A DNA stretch of 64,000 nucleotides from Rubrobacter marinus (GCF_011492965.1 NZ_CP045121.1:3720001-3784000), one strand, 5' to 3'. Positions 7,823 through 18,012 are shown, counted from the first letter of the stretch. Notes: generated by a model from the sequence alone, not told the origin. Made by a program: numbers and translations.

Positions 7823-9064
7823 CTAGCGGAAAGCGGGGATGCCGGTGATGGCGTTGCCTATGATCAGGGTGTGGACCTCGTCGGTCCCCTCGTAGGTGCG
7901 AACGCTCTCCAGGTTGTTCATGTGGCGCATGATCGGGTACTCCAGGGTGACGCCGTTGCCGCCGAGGATCGTCCTCGCCTCGCGCGCTATTTCGATGGCC
8001 TCCCGGACGTTGTTGAGCTTGCCGACGGAGATCTGCTCGGGCCTGAGGGTGCCGGCGTCCTTCATCCGTCCGAGGTGCAGGGCAAGGAGCGTGCCCTTGT
8101 CTATCTCGATCATCATGTCCGCGAGCTTCTTCTGGACGAGCTGGAAGGAGGCGACGGGCCGGTCGAACTGCTCGCGCTCCTTGGCGTAGCCCAGGGCCAC
8201 CTCGTAGCAGTCTCGGGCGGCGCCCATCGCGCCCCAGATGATCCCGTATCGTGCCTCGTTGAGGCAGGCGAACGGGCCTTTGAGGCCCTTGACGCCGGGG
8301 AGCATCGCGCTCTCGGGGAGGCGCATCTCCTCGAAGGTCAGGTCGCACTGGATGGAGGAGCGCATCGAGAACTTGCCGGTGATGTCCTTGGCGTGGAAGC
8401 CCGGCGTGCTCGTCGGGACGACGAAGCCCCTCACCGGGTTGCCCTCCTCGTCGGTCCTCGCCCAGAGGACGGCCACGTCGGCGATGGAGCCCATGCCGAT
8501 CCAGCGCTTCGAGCCGTTTATGACCCAGTCGGTGCCCTCCTTGCGGGCGAAGGTCTTCATCCCGGCGGGATCCGAGCCGGCGGAGGGCTCGGTGAGGCCG
8601 AAGCAGCCGATCGCCTCGCCCTTCGCCATGGGGGGCAGCCACTCCTCCTTCTGCTCCTCGGAGCCGAACTTGTGGAGGCCGCTCATCGCCAGCGACCCCT
8701 GCACGCTGACGAAGGTGCGCAGGCCGGAGTCGCCGGCTTCCAGCTCCATGCAGGCGAGGCCGTAGGAGACGGCGCTCTTGCCGGCGCAGCCGTAGCCAGA
8801 GAGGTGCATGCCGAGCAGGCCCATGGCGCCCATCTCCGGGGCGATCTCGCGGGGGAAGTGGGCGTCCTCCCACCACTTCGCGACGTTCGGCTTGATCCCC
8901 TCCGCCACGAAGGCGCGGACCTCGTCGCGGACCCTTAGCTCCTCCTCGCTCAGCATCGCGTCGATGCCGAGGAAGTCCATCGGGTCCGGGCGCTCGCGGC
9001 CGGCCGGCTTCCCGTCGGTCCTCACGTTTGCAACGTCTGCCCTGGTGTTCTGCGCGGTATCCAT
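7823..9064 (-). CDS. gcdH: Glutaryl-CoA dehydrogenase-type acyl-CoA dehydrogenase
   Basis: This flavoenzyme has 413 residues. It has the acyl-CoA dehydrogenase motifs GCFGLTEPSAGSDPAGM and WIGMGSIADVAVLWA for FAD and substrate. The C-terminal catalytic-base segment RTYEGTDEVHTLIIG (Glu about residue 392) is closest to glutaryl-CoA dehydrogenases, which oxidise and decarboxylate glutaryl-CoA to crotonyl-CoA in lysine and tryptophan breakdown. The exact substrate is inferred. It is transcribed divergently from the gene at 9161, with 96 bases between starts, and is apparently monocistronic. Confidence 0.88.
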   Translation of the reverse strand: MDTAQNTRADVANVRTDGKPAGRERPDPMDFLGIDAMLSEEELRVRDEVRAFVAEGIKPNVAKWWEDAHFPREIAPEMGAMGLLGMHLSGYGCAGKSAVSYGLACMELEAGDSGLRTFVSVQGSLAMSGLHKFGSEEQKEEWLPPMAKGEAIGCFGLTEPSAGSDPAGMKTFARKEGTDWVINGSKRWIGMGSIADVAVLWARTDEEGNPVRGFVVPTSTPGFHAKDITGKFSMRSSIQCDLTFEEMRLPESAMLPGVKGLKGPFACLNEARYGIIWGAMGAARDCYEVALGYAKEREQFDRPVASFQLVQKKLADMMIEIDKGTLLALHLGRMKDAGTLRPEQISVGKLNNVREAIEIAREARTILGGNGVTLEYPIMRHMNNLESVRTYEGTDEVHTLIIGNAITGIPAFR

Positions 9065-9111
9065 GCCACAAGTCTACCTTTGGGCCCCGCCCCGGGCCAA
9101 CGAGGTTCGGA

Positions 9112-9117
9112 TACAAT
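9112..9117 (+). promoter_or_regulatory. TACAAT -10-like box
   Basis: TACAAT in the divergent intergenic region lies 43 bases before the ATG at 9161. No clear -35 is visible. Confidence 0.35.
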
Positions 9118-9160
9118 CATCTCTTACCGGCAGAAGGCGAACGAAGGGAACCGGTCTCCT

Positions 9161-9778
9161 ATGAAGTGGCTCAAGGTCTACGGTCTTCCGAAGCTCCCGC
9201 TGTTCCTGGCGCGCCTCGCGATGCGCCTCGGGCTGCCCGGCCCGACCTGGTACAAGTGGAAGGCAGCCTCGGCCGGGACCGGGGTGATCCTGGACGAGAT
9301 GATCCGGGCGGCCGACGACCTCGGCTACGACGGACAGAAGGTCGGCAAGCTCGCGATGAGCCGCATCGGCGAGAAGCAGGGCGCGGGCCTGCGCGAGCAG
9401 CTCGGCGTCAAGACGATGAAGGACACCGTCGACGTCGTCATGCTCGCCAACCGCTTCTTCGACATCGAGATCACGCTGACCGAGACCAAGGACGGCGAGT
9501 ACGTCATAAACGCCGACCGATGCCCGTGGTTCGGCGGGATGGGCCAGGAGGGCGTCGAGGGCTGGGACGTGAAGCCGTGCGCGGCCTTTTCGACCTACGA
9601 GAAGGCGATGGTCAACGCCATCAACCCGAACGTGAAGCTTTCCTACACCGAGAAGCGCACCACCGGCGGCCACACCTGCCGCGGCGTCTACCAGTACCGC
9701 GACGCGGAGCTTGGCGACGGCCCGGAGGAGGGCGTCACCCCGGAGATGGTGAGCATCGGCCGCAAGCCCAAAAAGTAA
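9161..9778 (+). CDS. Possible L-2-amino-thiazoline-4-carboxylate hydrolase-like protein
   Basis: This 205-residue soluble protein starts at the ATG of MKWLKVYGLPKL; an upstream start would be less likely. The N-terminal half is helical. The C-terminal half has spaced cysteines (ADRCPWF, VKPCAAF) followed by TTGGHTCRGVYQY, an arrangement like that of the ATC-hydrolase/DUF6125 group. That is a weak resemblance by eye, so the function is tentative. It sits between gcdH and the molybdopterin oxidoreductase, 161 bases from the latter. Confidence 0.6.
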   Translation: MKWLKVYGLPKLPLFLARLAMRLGLPGPTWYKWKAASAGTGVILDEMIRAADDLGYDGQKVGKLAMSRIGEKQGAGLREQLGVKTMKDTVDVVMLANRFFDIEITLTETKDGEYVINADRCPWFGGMGQEGVEGWDVKPCAAFSTYEKAMVNAINPNVKLSYTEKRTTGGHTCRGVYQYRDAELGDGPEEGVTPEMVSIGRKPKK

Positions 9779-9939
9779 GGGTTCGCGGCGGCTTTCTCAC
9801 CCCGCGCCCCGGAGGCCGGGGCCGCTCCACGGGGGTTCCGGATGGTCCTCGGCACGGAGAGACCCGGCGAGCCGGACGCAGAAAACCGCCGTGCTAGACT
9901 CGCTGCGATCGTCACTTCTTAAAGCGGCAGGGAGGGTGT

Positions 9940-10539
9940 ATGGAACGAATCGAGATCGACACCGCGCGCGGCAAGGAGCGGGTACCGCCGGGGCAGTACC
10001 TCGTCGGGGACCGCTGGCCGATCCTGACGTACGGCTCGACGCCGCGGTTCAACCCGGAGGTCTGGGACTTCGCGATGTCGGGGCTCGTGGAGAACCCGTT
10101 GCGGTTCACGTGGGAGGAGTGGAACGAGCTACCGACCGTCGAGGTCAAGGCGGACATGCACTGCGTCACCTCGTGGAGCAAGCTGGACAACGTGTGGAGG
10201 GGCGTGAGCGCGAGGCACCTGCTGGACCTGGCGCAGCCGAAGCCGGAGGCGAAGTTCTTTGCGGTTCATTGCGACGGCGGGTACACGACGAACGCGCCGG
10301 TGGAGGAGCTCTACGAGGAGGACGCGCTCTTCGCGACGCACCACAACGGGGAGCCGCTGGAGCCGGGGCACGGGTACCCGCTGCGGCTCGTGATCCCGCG
10401 CCTCTACGCCTGGAAGAGCGCGAAGTGGATCCGGGGCGTCGAGTTCATCCCCGAGGATAGGCCCGGCTTCTGGGAACAGAACGGCTACCACGCCTACGGC
10501 GACCCCTGGCAGGAGCAGCGCTACAGCTTCGGCTTCTAG
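9940..10539 (+). CDS. Sulfite-oxidase-like molybdopterin oxidoreductase
   Basis: This 199-residue cytoplasmic-type member of the oxidoreductase molybdopterin-binding family lacks a Tat signal and dimerisation domain, as in MsrP/YedY-related short forms. The molybdenum-ligating Cys lies in DMHCVTSWS (residue 75). The pterin-binding segments include FAVHCDGGYTTNAP and HGYPLRLVIPRLYAWKSAKW. The substrate is unknown. The start ATG follows GGGAGGG, and a TAGACT box lies at 9893-9898. A strong bidirectional terminator follows at 10574. Confidence 0.88.
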   Translation: MERIEIDTARGKERVPPGQYLVGDRWPILTYGSTPRFNPEVWDFAMSGLVENPLRFTWEEWNELPTVEVKADMHCVTSWSKLDNVWRGVSARHLLDLAQPKPEAKFFAVHCDGGYTTNAPVEELYEEDALFATHHNGEPLEPGHGYPLRLVIPRLYAWKSAKWIRGVEFIPEDRPGFWEQNGYHAYGDPWQEQRYSFGF

Positions 10540-10573
10540 CCCCCGGCAAGAACCTCGACGACGGTCGCGTGCA

Positions 10574-10598
10574 GGCCCGGGGGTAATCCCCCCGGGCC
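10574..10598. terminator. Bidirectional terminator between convergent genes
   Basis: A GC-rich inverted repeat (GGCCCGGGGG arm, TAAT loop, CCCCCGGGCC arm) is followed by TCTT on the plus strand. It lies between the molybdopterin oxidoreductase and the convergent epimerase gene and can serve both. Confidence 0.75.
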
Positions 10599-10660
10599 TC
10601 TTCCGTGCCGCGCGGCGAGATCCGTGCGAGCGCGCCGCCGCGGACCGACGGGACGGGGCG

Positions 10661-11577
10661 CTACAAAGCCCGAAGAACCGCAGGGTACGTTCGAGGCCGG
10701 AGGCGAGGTCGGTCTCGGGCTTCCAGCCCAGCTCCCTCGCCGCTTTCGAGGGGTCCACCGAGCTCCTGGACTGCTCGCCGGGCTTGGCGGGCCCCCTCTC
10801 GGGCGGCAGGTCGCGCCCGGAGAGGCGCTGCATCCGCTCGTAGAGCTCCGTCACGCTCGTCTCGACGCCCGTGCCGACGTTGTACGCGCCGCTCGGCGCG
10901 TCGCCCTCGAGGGCGAGCACGTTCGCCCGGGCCACGTCGCCGACGTACACGTAGTCGCGCGTCTGTTCGCCGGTGCCGAAGATCGTGGACGGCCGCCCCG
11001 CCGCCAGGTTGCCCGAGAAGATGGCGACGACGCCGGCCTCGCCGTGGGGGTCCTGGCGCGGGCCGTAGACGTTGGCGTAGCGCAGGGCCCAGTAGCGCAG
11101 GCCGTGCTGGGCGCGGTAGTAGTGCAGGTATCGCTCCCCGGCGAGCTTGGAGACGCCGTAGGGAGAGACGGGGTACTGCGGGTGGCCCTCGGAGGCGGGA
11201 AACTCGCCCTGCTCGCCGTAGACGGCGCCCCCGGTGGAGGCGAAGACGACCTTGCCGACGCCCCCGGCGACGCAGGACTCGAGGAGGCGCACCGTGCCGA
11301 GGACGTTCACGTCGGCGTCGAAGTCGGGCTCGCGCACGGAGCGACGGACGTCCATCTGGGCGGCGAGGTGGCAGAGGGCCTCGGGCCGGAACGAGCGGAA
11401 GACGTCCGCGCAGCCCGTGCGCACGTCGGTCTCGTGGAGGGCGACGCCCTCGGGGACGTTCTCCTTCCTCCCCGACGAGAGGTCGTCGGCGACGGCGACC
11501 TCGTGGCCGCGGGCGAGGAGGGCCTCGACGACGTGGGAGCCTATAAAGCCCGCGCCGCCGGTGACGAGGACCCTCAT
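10661..11577 (-). CDS. NAD-dependent sugar epimerase (GalE/RmlB-like), 3' frameshift
   Basis: This short-chain dehydrogenase-fold nucleotide-sugar epimerase has NAD motif [15 protein letters not shown], the catalytic YGVSK (with [14 protein letters not shown]) and [10 protein letters not shown]. It probably acts as a UDP-glucose or UDP-glucuronate 4-epimerase. As called, the frame runs on to 10129 through the convergent gene. Restoring one G at the run 10669-10671 gives FFGAL and a stop at 10661, and a normal 305-residue protein. Its ATG overlaps the stop of the UDP-xylose synthase gene by four bases, indicating one operon for polysaccharide precursors. Confidence 0.88.
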
Positions 11578-12537
11578 CCCCCGGCCGCAGTCTTTGCCGC
11601 CCCTCCGGCGAACCAGTCGATCGTGGTCTTCAAGCCCTCCTCGGCCCCGACCTTCGGCTCCCAACCCAGAATCTCGCGCGCCCTGGTGATGTCGGGGCGG
11701 CGCTGCTTGGGGTCGTCGGCGGGGAGGGGCTCGTGGGCGAGGGGGCTCTCGCTGCCGGTGAGGCGCAGGATCGCCTCGGCGACCTCCCTCACCGTGTACT
11801 CGACGGGGTTGCCGATGTTCACCGGGCGCGTCTCGGCGCTCCTCATGAGGCGGAGGACGCCCTCGATCAGGTCGTCGACGTACTGGACGCTCCTGGTCTG
11901 GGAGCCGTCGCCGTAGATCGTCAAGGGGGAGCCGGAGAGGGCCTGATGGATGAAGTTCGGGATCATACGCCCGTCGTCGGGCCTCATGTGGGGGCCATAG
12001 GTATTGAAGATGCGCACGATCCTCGTGTCTACCCCGTGGTGGCGGTGGTAGGCCATCGTTATGGCCTCGGCGTAGCGCTTGGCCTCGTCGTAGACGCCCC
12101 TCGTGCCGACTGGGTTGACGTTGCCGAGGTAGCCCTCGTGCTGGGGGTGGACCAACGGGTCGCCGTAGACCTCGCTCGTCGAGGCGACCATCAGGCGCGC
12201 CCCTTGGCCTTGGCGAGGCCGAGGGCGTTGTAGGTGCCAAGGGCGCCGACCTTGAGGATCTGGATCGGGATGCGCTCGAAGTCCTTCGGGCTCGCGGGGA
12301 GGCGAAGTGGTAGACCTCGTCGAGGGGGCCGGGGACGTCGATGTACGTCGTCACGTCGCTCTCGACGTACTCGAAGCCCGGGGAGCCCACGAGGTGGGCG
12401 ACGTTCTCGCGGGAGCCCGTGATCAGGTTGTCCACGCAGACCACGCGGTGGCCCTCGCCGAGGAGCCTCTCGCAGAGGTGGCTCCCTATAAACCCGGCCC
12501 CGCCGGTGACGAGCGCCCGCCTCCCGCCGTCAGCCAC
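11574..12537 (-). CDS. uxs: UDP-glucuronate decarboxylase (UDP-xylose synthase), two frameshifts
   Basis: The enzyme converts UDP-glucuronate to UDP-xylose. Motifs are the Rossmann [15 protein letters not shown], the family-typical YHFASPASP (after repair), [22 protein letters not shown] with the catalytic Tyr-x3-Lys, and [10 protein letters not shown]. Two one-base losses, at G-run 12296-12299 and C-run 12200-12203, break the frame; repair gives 321 residues, the usual length. The GTG start overlaps the stop of ugd by eight bases. That pairing is functional, because ugd makes the UDP-glucuronate substrate. Confidence 0.92.
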
Positions 12538-13912
12538 GCCCGAAGCCCCTGTACAGGAGCCCCGCGTCGAGCGCGGCGGCGGGGTCGAGGACGTTGCGGC
12601 CGTCCACGAGTAGCTTCGGATCCTCCATGAGGGAGGCGGCCTTTTCGGGATCCAGCGAGCGTACCTCCTCCCACTCCGTGACGACGACCGCCGCGTGGGC
12701 CCCGGCCAGGGCCTCGTAGGGGTCGAAGACGACCTTGAGGTCGGGCAGCATCGCCGCGGCCCCCTTGCCGGCGACGGGGTCGTAGCCGACCACGCGGGCG
12801 CCCAGGGAGTTGACGAGGCGCGCGATCTCCAGGCTCGGGGCCTCCCTGAGGTCGTCCGTGTTCGGCTTGAACGCGAGCCCGAGGAGGGCCACGCGCTTGC
12901 CCTTGAGGGTGCGGAGATCCCGCTGGAGCTTCTGGATCACCGCCTTCCTCTGGCGCTCGTTCACGGAGACGGTGGCGTCGAGCAGGGCGGGCTCGTGGCC
13001 GTACTCGCGGGCGACGGCGCGCAGGGCAGCTACGTCCTTCGGGAAGCACGAGCCGCCCCAGCCGATGCCGGCGTTCAGGAAGCGCGCCCCGATGCGGTCG
13101 TCAAGGCCGATGCCGGTCGCGACGTTCGTGACGTCCGCGCCGACGAGCTCGCAGAGGGCGGCCATCTCGTTGATAAAGCTGATCTTCGTGGCGAGAAAGG
13201 CGTTTGCGGCGTATTTGATCATCTCCGCGCTCGCCAGATCCGTGGTCACGAACGGGACGGCGTCGCGGGGCCTCGGGTCGAGCTGCGTCGGGAAGCTCTG
13301 CTCGACGATGGGCTGGTAGAGCGCCCTCATGGTGTCCAGAGCGTCGCGCTTCTCGGCGCCGAGCACGATCCTGTCCGGGAACAAGGAGTCGTAGACCGCG
13401 CTCCCCTCCCTCAGAAACTCCGGGTTGGAGACGACCCGGTAAGGGACGTTCCCGCCGTCGACCTCCTGGGCCCCCTCCCTGACGAGCATCGAGACGTAGT
13501 CCCCGCTCCCGACCGGCACCGTGCTCTTGTTGACCACGACGAGCGGCTTCTCGCGCGCCCGCTCGCGCTCCGCCTCGGCGAGCGCCCTGCCCACGCTCCG
13601 GGCGACGGCGCCGACGCTCGAGAGATCCGCCGAGCCGCCCTCGCCGGGAGGTGTATCGACCGCTATAAACAGGACGTCCGAGTCCCGGACGGCCCCGGGC
13701 AGGTCCGTGGAGAAGGAGAGCCGCTTGCGGCCCCGGGCCACGAGCTCCTCGAGGCCGGGCTCGTAGATCGGGACGCGCCCCTCGGCGAGCTCGGCGACGC
13801 GCGCCTCGTTCTTGTCCACGCACCGGACCCGGTGCCCGACGTGCGCGAGGCACGCGCCCGTCACGAGGCCCACGTACCCGGCGCCCACGACCCCTACGTT
13901 AAACTCTTCCAC
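12530..13912 (-). CDS. ugd: UDP-glucose 6-dehydrogenase
   Basis: The enzyme oxidises UDP-glucose to UDP-glucuronate with two NAD+. It has 460 residues. The N-terminal Rossmann domain starts VGVVGAGYVGLVTGACLA, the central helix has the substrate-binding LREGSAVYD and EMIKYAANAFLATKISFINE, and the catalytic Cys is in WGGSCFPKD (residue 289). The C-terminal UDP-binding domain follows (GLAFKPNTDDLREAPS). The start is GTG with GGGAG upstream. A GC hairpin lies 20 bases before the start and may mark a leader. It heads the ugd-uxs-epimerase operon. Confidence 0.95.
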   Translation of the reverse strand: MEEFNVGVVGAGYVGLVTGACLAHVGHRVRCVDKNEARVAELAEGRVPIYEPGLEELVARGRKRLSFSTDLPGAVRDSDVLFIAVDTPPGEGGSADLSSVGAVARSVGRALAEAERERAREKPLVVVNKSTVPVGSGDYVSMLVREGAQEVDGGNVPYRVVSNPEFLREGSAVYDSLFPDRIVLGAEKRDALDTMRALYQPIVEQSFPTQLDPRPRDAVPFVTTDLASAEMIKYAANAFLATKISFINEMAALCELVGADVTNVATGIGLDDRIGARFLNAGIGWGGSCFPKDVAALRAVAREYGHEPALLDATVSVNERQRKAVIQKLQRDLRTLKGKRVALLGLAFKPNTDDLREAPSLEIARLVNSLGARVVGYDPVAGKGAAAMLPDLKVVFDPYEALAGAHAAVVVTEWEEVRSLDPEKAASLMEDPKLLVDGRNVLDPAAALDAGLLYRGFGRG

Positions 13913-13931
13913 GCAACATCTCCCGGTCTTA

Positions 13932-13949
13932 CGCGGGCCGAGGCCCGCG
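13932..13949 (-). promoter_or_regulatory. Hairpin in the ugd leader
   Basis: CGCGGGCC-GA-GGCCCGCG is a perfect 8-base stem just upstream of the ugd ribosome-binding site and downstream of the sugar-transferase stop. It could end the preceding transcript or modulate ugd expression. A TACAAT box lies upstream of it on the minus strand, near 13981-13986. Confidence 0.4.
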
Positions 13950-14009
13950 CGAAAGCATCACACTTGGTTACAAGCCACAGATTGTACCCACCGCCGGCGG
14001 ATCATGCCC

Positions 14010-15408
14010 CTAGTAGGCGCCCTCGTGGCGGACGACGGCGCGCACGGTCTTCAGGATGATCTTCACGTCCAGCCCGAGGGACCAGTTCTCGATGTAGTAG
14101 AGGTCCAGCCGGACCATGTCCTCGAACGAGAGGTTGCTCCTCCCGCTGATCTGCCAGTACCCGGAACACCCCGGGATCGCCGCGAGGCGCATCTTGTGGC
14201 GCTCGGTCATCTTCTCGAAGTCGCGTATGGGCAACGGCCGCGGCCCAACGAGGCTCATCTCGCCCTTGAGGACGTTTATAAGCTGCGGCAGCTCGTCGAT
14301 GCTCCAGCGGCGGATGAAACGGCCTATGGGCGTGACGCGCGGGTCGTTCTGCATCTTGAAGATCGCGCCGTCCGCCTCGTTCTTCGCCTCGAGCTCCGCC
14401 TGTCGCGCCTCGGCGTCGCTGTACATCGAGCGGAACTTGTAGCAGAGAAAGACCTTCTCGTCGGCCCCGACGCGCTTCTGCTTGAAGAAGACGGGCCCCG
14501 GCGAGGTGAACTTTATGAGCGCGGCGACCCCGAGCAGGAGCGGCGAGAGGACGAGGAGACCGAGGGCCGACCCCGCGACGTCCAGCATGCGCTTCAGCGC
14601 CCGCTGCGTGTTGTCCAGGCGCGGGTAGCCGACCTCCAGGAGCGGCAGGCCCATGTTCTCCGAGAGGACGGGCGTGCTCCCCATGAGCGTCACGGCCCCG
14701 GGCACGACCTCGACCCGGACCTTGCGCAGGCGCATCGAGCGCAGGAGGTTCAGAAACTCCGCGTCCCCGAGCTTCTCCGCCCCCGAGAGGACCACGTTTC
14801 GGGCCCCGGTCCGGTCGAGCATCGCCCTGAGCCCCGCGAGGTCGACGCCGCCTTCGTCCGAAAGGTCCATCTCCCCCACGCAGACGTACGAGCCGGGCTT
14901 CGTCTCCATCACCTCGCGCACCCTGGCGCGGGAGGCCGGCTCGCCGACGAGGATCGTGGGTGCGCGGCCCAGGCCCCGGCTGTAGACCCTCTCGATCGCG
15001 CGCTCGTAGAGCGTCCTCAAGGACCCGGAGACCGCGAGGGCGACCAGGGCGGAGAGCAGGATCTCCCGAGCCCGAAGCCGCTCTCCTCGTAGATCGCCGA
15101 CCCGAAGACCAGGAGCCCCGCGCCCCACATAACCGCCCCGATAAGCGCCCCGGGTTGCGCCTCTTCGCCGCCCGGTCGTAGAGGTCGTGGGCGGCGAAGA
15201 CCGAGATCCAGACGACGACCACGACGGGCAGGAGCGGCGCGACCTCCGCCAGCCGCCCCCCGCCCCCGACGAGGTACCCCGCCACCGCGAGCCCGGCGAG
15301 GAGCGCCAGGGCGTCGACGACGGCGAGGATCAGGACGCTCAAGGGACGGCGCATCCCGTAAAAACCGAGCAGCCTCTTGACGACGCGCTTCAAGGCCCGA
15401 AGCCCCAT
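14010..15408 (-). CDS. Polyprenyl-phosphate sugar-phosphate transferase (two frameshifts)
   Basis: This membrane enzyme starts polysaccharide repeat synthesis by loading a sugar-1-phosphate onto undecaprenyl phosphate (WcaJ/CpsE family). The N-terminus (MGLRALKRVVKRLLGFYGM) leads into several membrane helices and a nucleotide-binding-like domain. The C-terminal catalytic domain has the canonical FKQKRVG, FRSMYSDAE, FIRRWSIDELPQLINVLKGE, SLVGPRP and PGCSGYWQISGRS. Two lost bases, at runs 15148-15151 and 15065-15067, split it into three frames; repaired, it is 466 residues, the standard length. It lies between the flippase and ugd. Confidence 0.92.
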
Positions 15409-15438
15409 GCTCGCGGGACACGACGCCCTTCGTGCCTC

Positions 15439-17015
15439 CTACGCACGGCGCTTCTTCCCCTTCCTGCCGAGCTTGTAGAGCACGGCGTTCCAGCCGGACT
15501 CGACGAACTTCTTGTCGCTCGGGCTCAGGCCAAGGGCCACGAGCCCCGCGGCGAAGACGGCCAGGTAGAAGGCCCCGACCACGATCACCGCGACGAACCC
15601 TACCTCGAGCGGGAGGACGAGGCGCAGGAGGTAGGCCGCCACGAGGGCGACGCCGCCCGCGAGGATCGCCTTCAGGTACGCCGGGGTGTAGGGCCAGAGC
15701 CCCAGGGTGCGCTTGACGGCCACGAGGGTCACGGCGTTGACGGCGATCATCGCGAGCGCCGTGGCGACTGCCGAGCCGACGATCCCGTAGCGCGGGACGA
15801 GGAGGAAGTTCAGGAGGAGGTTCAGGATCACCGTGCCCACGGTGGCGTACATGACTATCCGCTGGCGATCCGTCATGGCGAGGAGGCGTCCCGTGGAGCC
15901 GACGGAGGCGCTGAACATCTGCGCGGCGGCGACGATGACCAGGACCGGCCAGCCCTCGACGAACCGCGGCCCGAAGACGCTCATCACGTCCCTCGCGAGG
16001 ACGACGGTGGCGAGAAAGAAGACGAGGTTCGCCGTGAACACCCACCGGGAGACGTCCTTGTAGGTCTCGTCGAGGTCCTCCATCCGTCCCCGGCGGTAGA
16101 GGTCGGCGATGATCGGCGAGAAGATGCCGTTGAAGGCGATCACGAACACGCTCGCCAACAGCGCCGTCCGGGCGGCGGTGTTGTACAGGGCAACCGCCCC
16201 CGTCGTCACGAACGCCCCCACCACGAGCGTCGAGGTCCAGGTGTTGAGGTGGCGCATGAAGCTCGCCACGATCATCGGCCCGAGACCCTGAAGAGGTCCC
16301 GCGTCTCGAAGACGCTCGGTACGTCCGCGTCCGCTATCTTCGGGAAGACCTTGCGCAGGTAGAAGAGCCCGAGGATGGAGCCCAGGACCATCGAGGTCAC
16401 GTACGCCCCGACCGCCCCGAAGACCGGGGCGCCGAGAAAGTACAGGACGACGACGAGGACGAGGGCGGTCAGGGGCTGGACCATCTGCTGCACGAAGGCG
16501 GAGTACTTGACGATCTTGAAGCCCTGCGTCGCCCAGAGCGACATGCTCATCACGGTGAAGAACGGTATGGAGAAGGAGAACGCCTTCAAGAGCGTCTCCA
16601 GGAACGGCTTGTCGAAGACGCGCACCGCGAGGTACCCGGACGATAGGAAGACCGCCGCCGCGAGCACGAGGCTCAGGGCGAAGCTGAGGATGAGCGCCTG
16701 CACGATGGTCCCCTTGACCCGCGCGTCGTCGCCCGCCGCCCGGTAGTGGGCGACCCAGCGCACCAGGCCGTTGTCCATCCCGAGCTGCGAGAGGATGTTC
16801 GCGAGGTTCACGATGGTCGTCCCGAGCAGGTAGGCGCCCATGAGGCTCGGGCCGAGCGTGCGGGCGAGCACGAGCTGCATGGCGAAGCCTAGTATACGGC
16901 CCGTCCCCTGGCCGAAGGAGCCGACGCCGACGCCGCGCGCGATCTGCCCGACCCGCCCGTCGTGGCTGTCGGCCTTCGAGACGTCCTCGTTTACTACTTT
17001 GGGGGCTTCCTCCAA
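15439..17015 (-). CDS. Polysaccharide flippase, Wzx/MATE-like (one frameshift)
   Basis: This polytopic protein of the polysaccharide-transport family moves lipid-linked repeat units across the membrane. The first part (about 240 residues, with GSFGQGTGRILGFAMQLVLA) and the second part (MIVASFMRHLNTWT onward) are separate frames that join if one G is restored at 16279-16281. This gives 525 residues and about 14 membrane helices, with a basic C-terminus (KLGRKGKKRRA). The start is TTG with GAGAGAGG upstream. It is followed on the same strand by the initiating transferase. Confidence 0.88.
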
Positions 17016-17133
17016 CAGACCTCTCTCCGGCGAAACCGGGCGCGCCGCTAGCGCGCCGAAATGCCTATCCTACACCACGCGAACGACCGGTAGACGCGCC
17101 CACCCTATACGGCGGCCGGCTCCCGCCCGTGCC

Positions 17134-18012
17134 CTAGTCCTCGTACGAGTACCCCCGCAGGAAGCCGAACTCCTCCGACCTCCGGCGCACGTACTCGACG
17201 TCCTCCGGGGTCCACTCGACCTTCTCCCGGCTCCGGCTCGGGGCGCGAAAGACCATCCCCGAGCAGTCCCTCAGGTAGTCCTCGGAAGCCTCCAGGTCCA
17301 GGGAGGCGCAGAGCCTCCGGAGCTCGCGTTCGGGGTCGGACACGATCTCCTCGTGGCGGACCTCGAAGACCTCCGAGGGGTCGGTGCGCTCCACGAAGCG
17401 CCGCATCGCCTCGCAGAGGGCGAAGTAGTCCTCGATGTTCCTCTTGAGGTCCCGCCCCCGCCCGCCGCTCTTCCAGTCGAAGACGCCGTCCCGAAGCATG
17501 GTGCTTATGTTGTCGTAGGGGTTCCTGACGACGTGGACGTACTTCACCGGGACGCCGGCGACCCTACGCAGCTTCTCCTGGAGGCCGGGGTTCCGGTCGA
17601 GCCTGAGGGTCGAGAGGGCGCCTTTCTTGTCCCCGATCACGCGCAGCCTCCGAAAACGGCCCTGCCACTGGCCGGGGACCCTGTAGGAGTAGACGTTCCA
17701 GTCGCGCCCGGCCTCGCCGTAGCGCCGGGAGTTCTCCAGGAGGAGGTGGAAGAGCTGTGTCCGGCCGAAGCCGTTCTGGAGGTACCGCAGGGCGTCCTGC
17801 TCGTGCGCGATGATCGCCTCGGGGTGGGCGTCGAGGAGGCTGCCGAAGAGGCTGTGCCCGCTCTTGGGGTAGCCCACGAACATGCAGTAGGTCTCTACGC
17901 CGGCGAAGAGCTCCCTGTTCCTGCGCCCCTCGAAGGAGGACCGGAGGTAGGAGCCCGCGAGGTCGAGGCCCCGGGATGCCTTCCTCACGCCGGTTGCGAG
18001 GGTCTCCCTCAT
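17134..18012 (-). CDS. Sulfotransferase family protein
   Basis: This 292-residue protein has the 5'-phosphosulfate-binding loop of PAPS-dependent sulfotransferases (FVGYPKSGHSLFGSLLDAHP) and the 3'-phosphate-binding region (YVHVVRNPYDNISTMLRDG). It presumably transfers sulfate from PAPS to a sugar hydroxyl in the polysaccharide made by the surrounding cluster; the acceptor is inferred. Starts of this gene and the following plus-strand glycosyltransferase are divergent. Confidence 0.85.
   Translation of the reverse strand: MRETLATGVRKASRGLDLAGSYLRSSFEGRRNRELFAGVETYCMFVGYPKSGHSLFGSLLDAHPEAIIAHEQDALRYLQNGFGRTQLFHLLLENSRRYGEAGRDWNVYSYRVPGQWQGRFRRLRVIGDKKGALSTLRLDRNPGLQEKLRRVAGVPVKYVHVVRNPYDNISTMLRDGVFDWKSGGRGRDLKRNIEDYFALCEAMRRFVERTDPSEVFEVRHEEIVSDPERELRRLCASLDLEASEDYLRDCSGMVFRAPSRSREKVEWTPEDVEYVRRRSEEFGFLRGYSYED

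Noticed and set aside
10129..10660. Apparent long C-terminal extension of the epimerase on the minus strand
   Set aside because: It is antisense to the well-supported molybdopterin oxidoreductase gene, has Arg/Leu-rich shadow composition, crosses a terminator, and disappears when one G is restored at 10669-10671.
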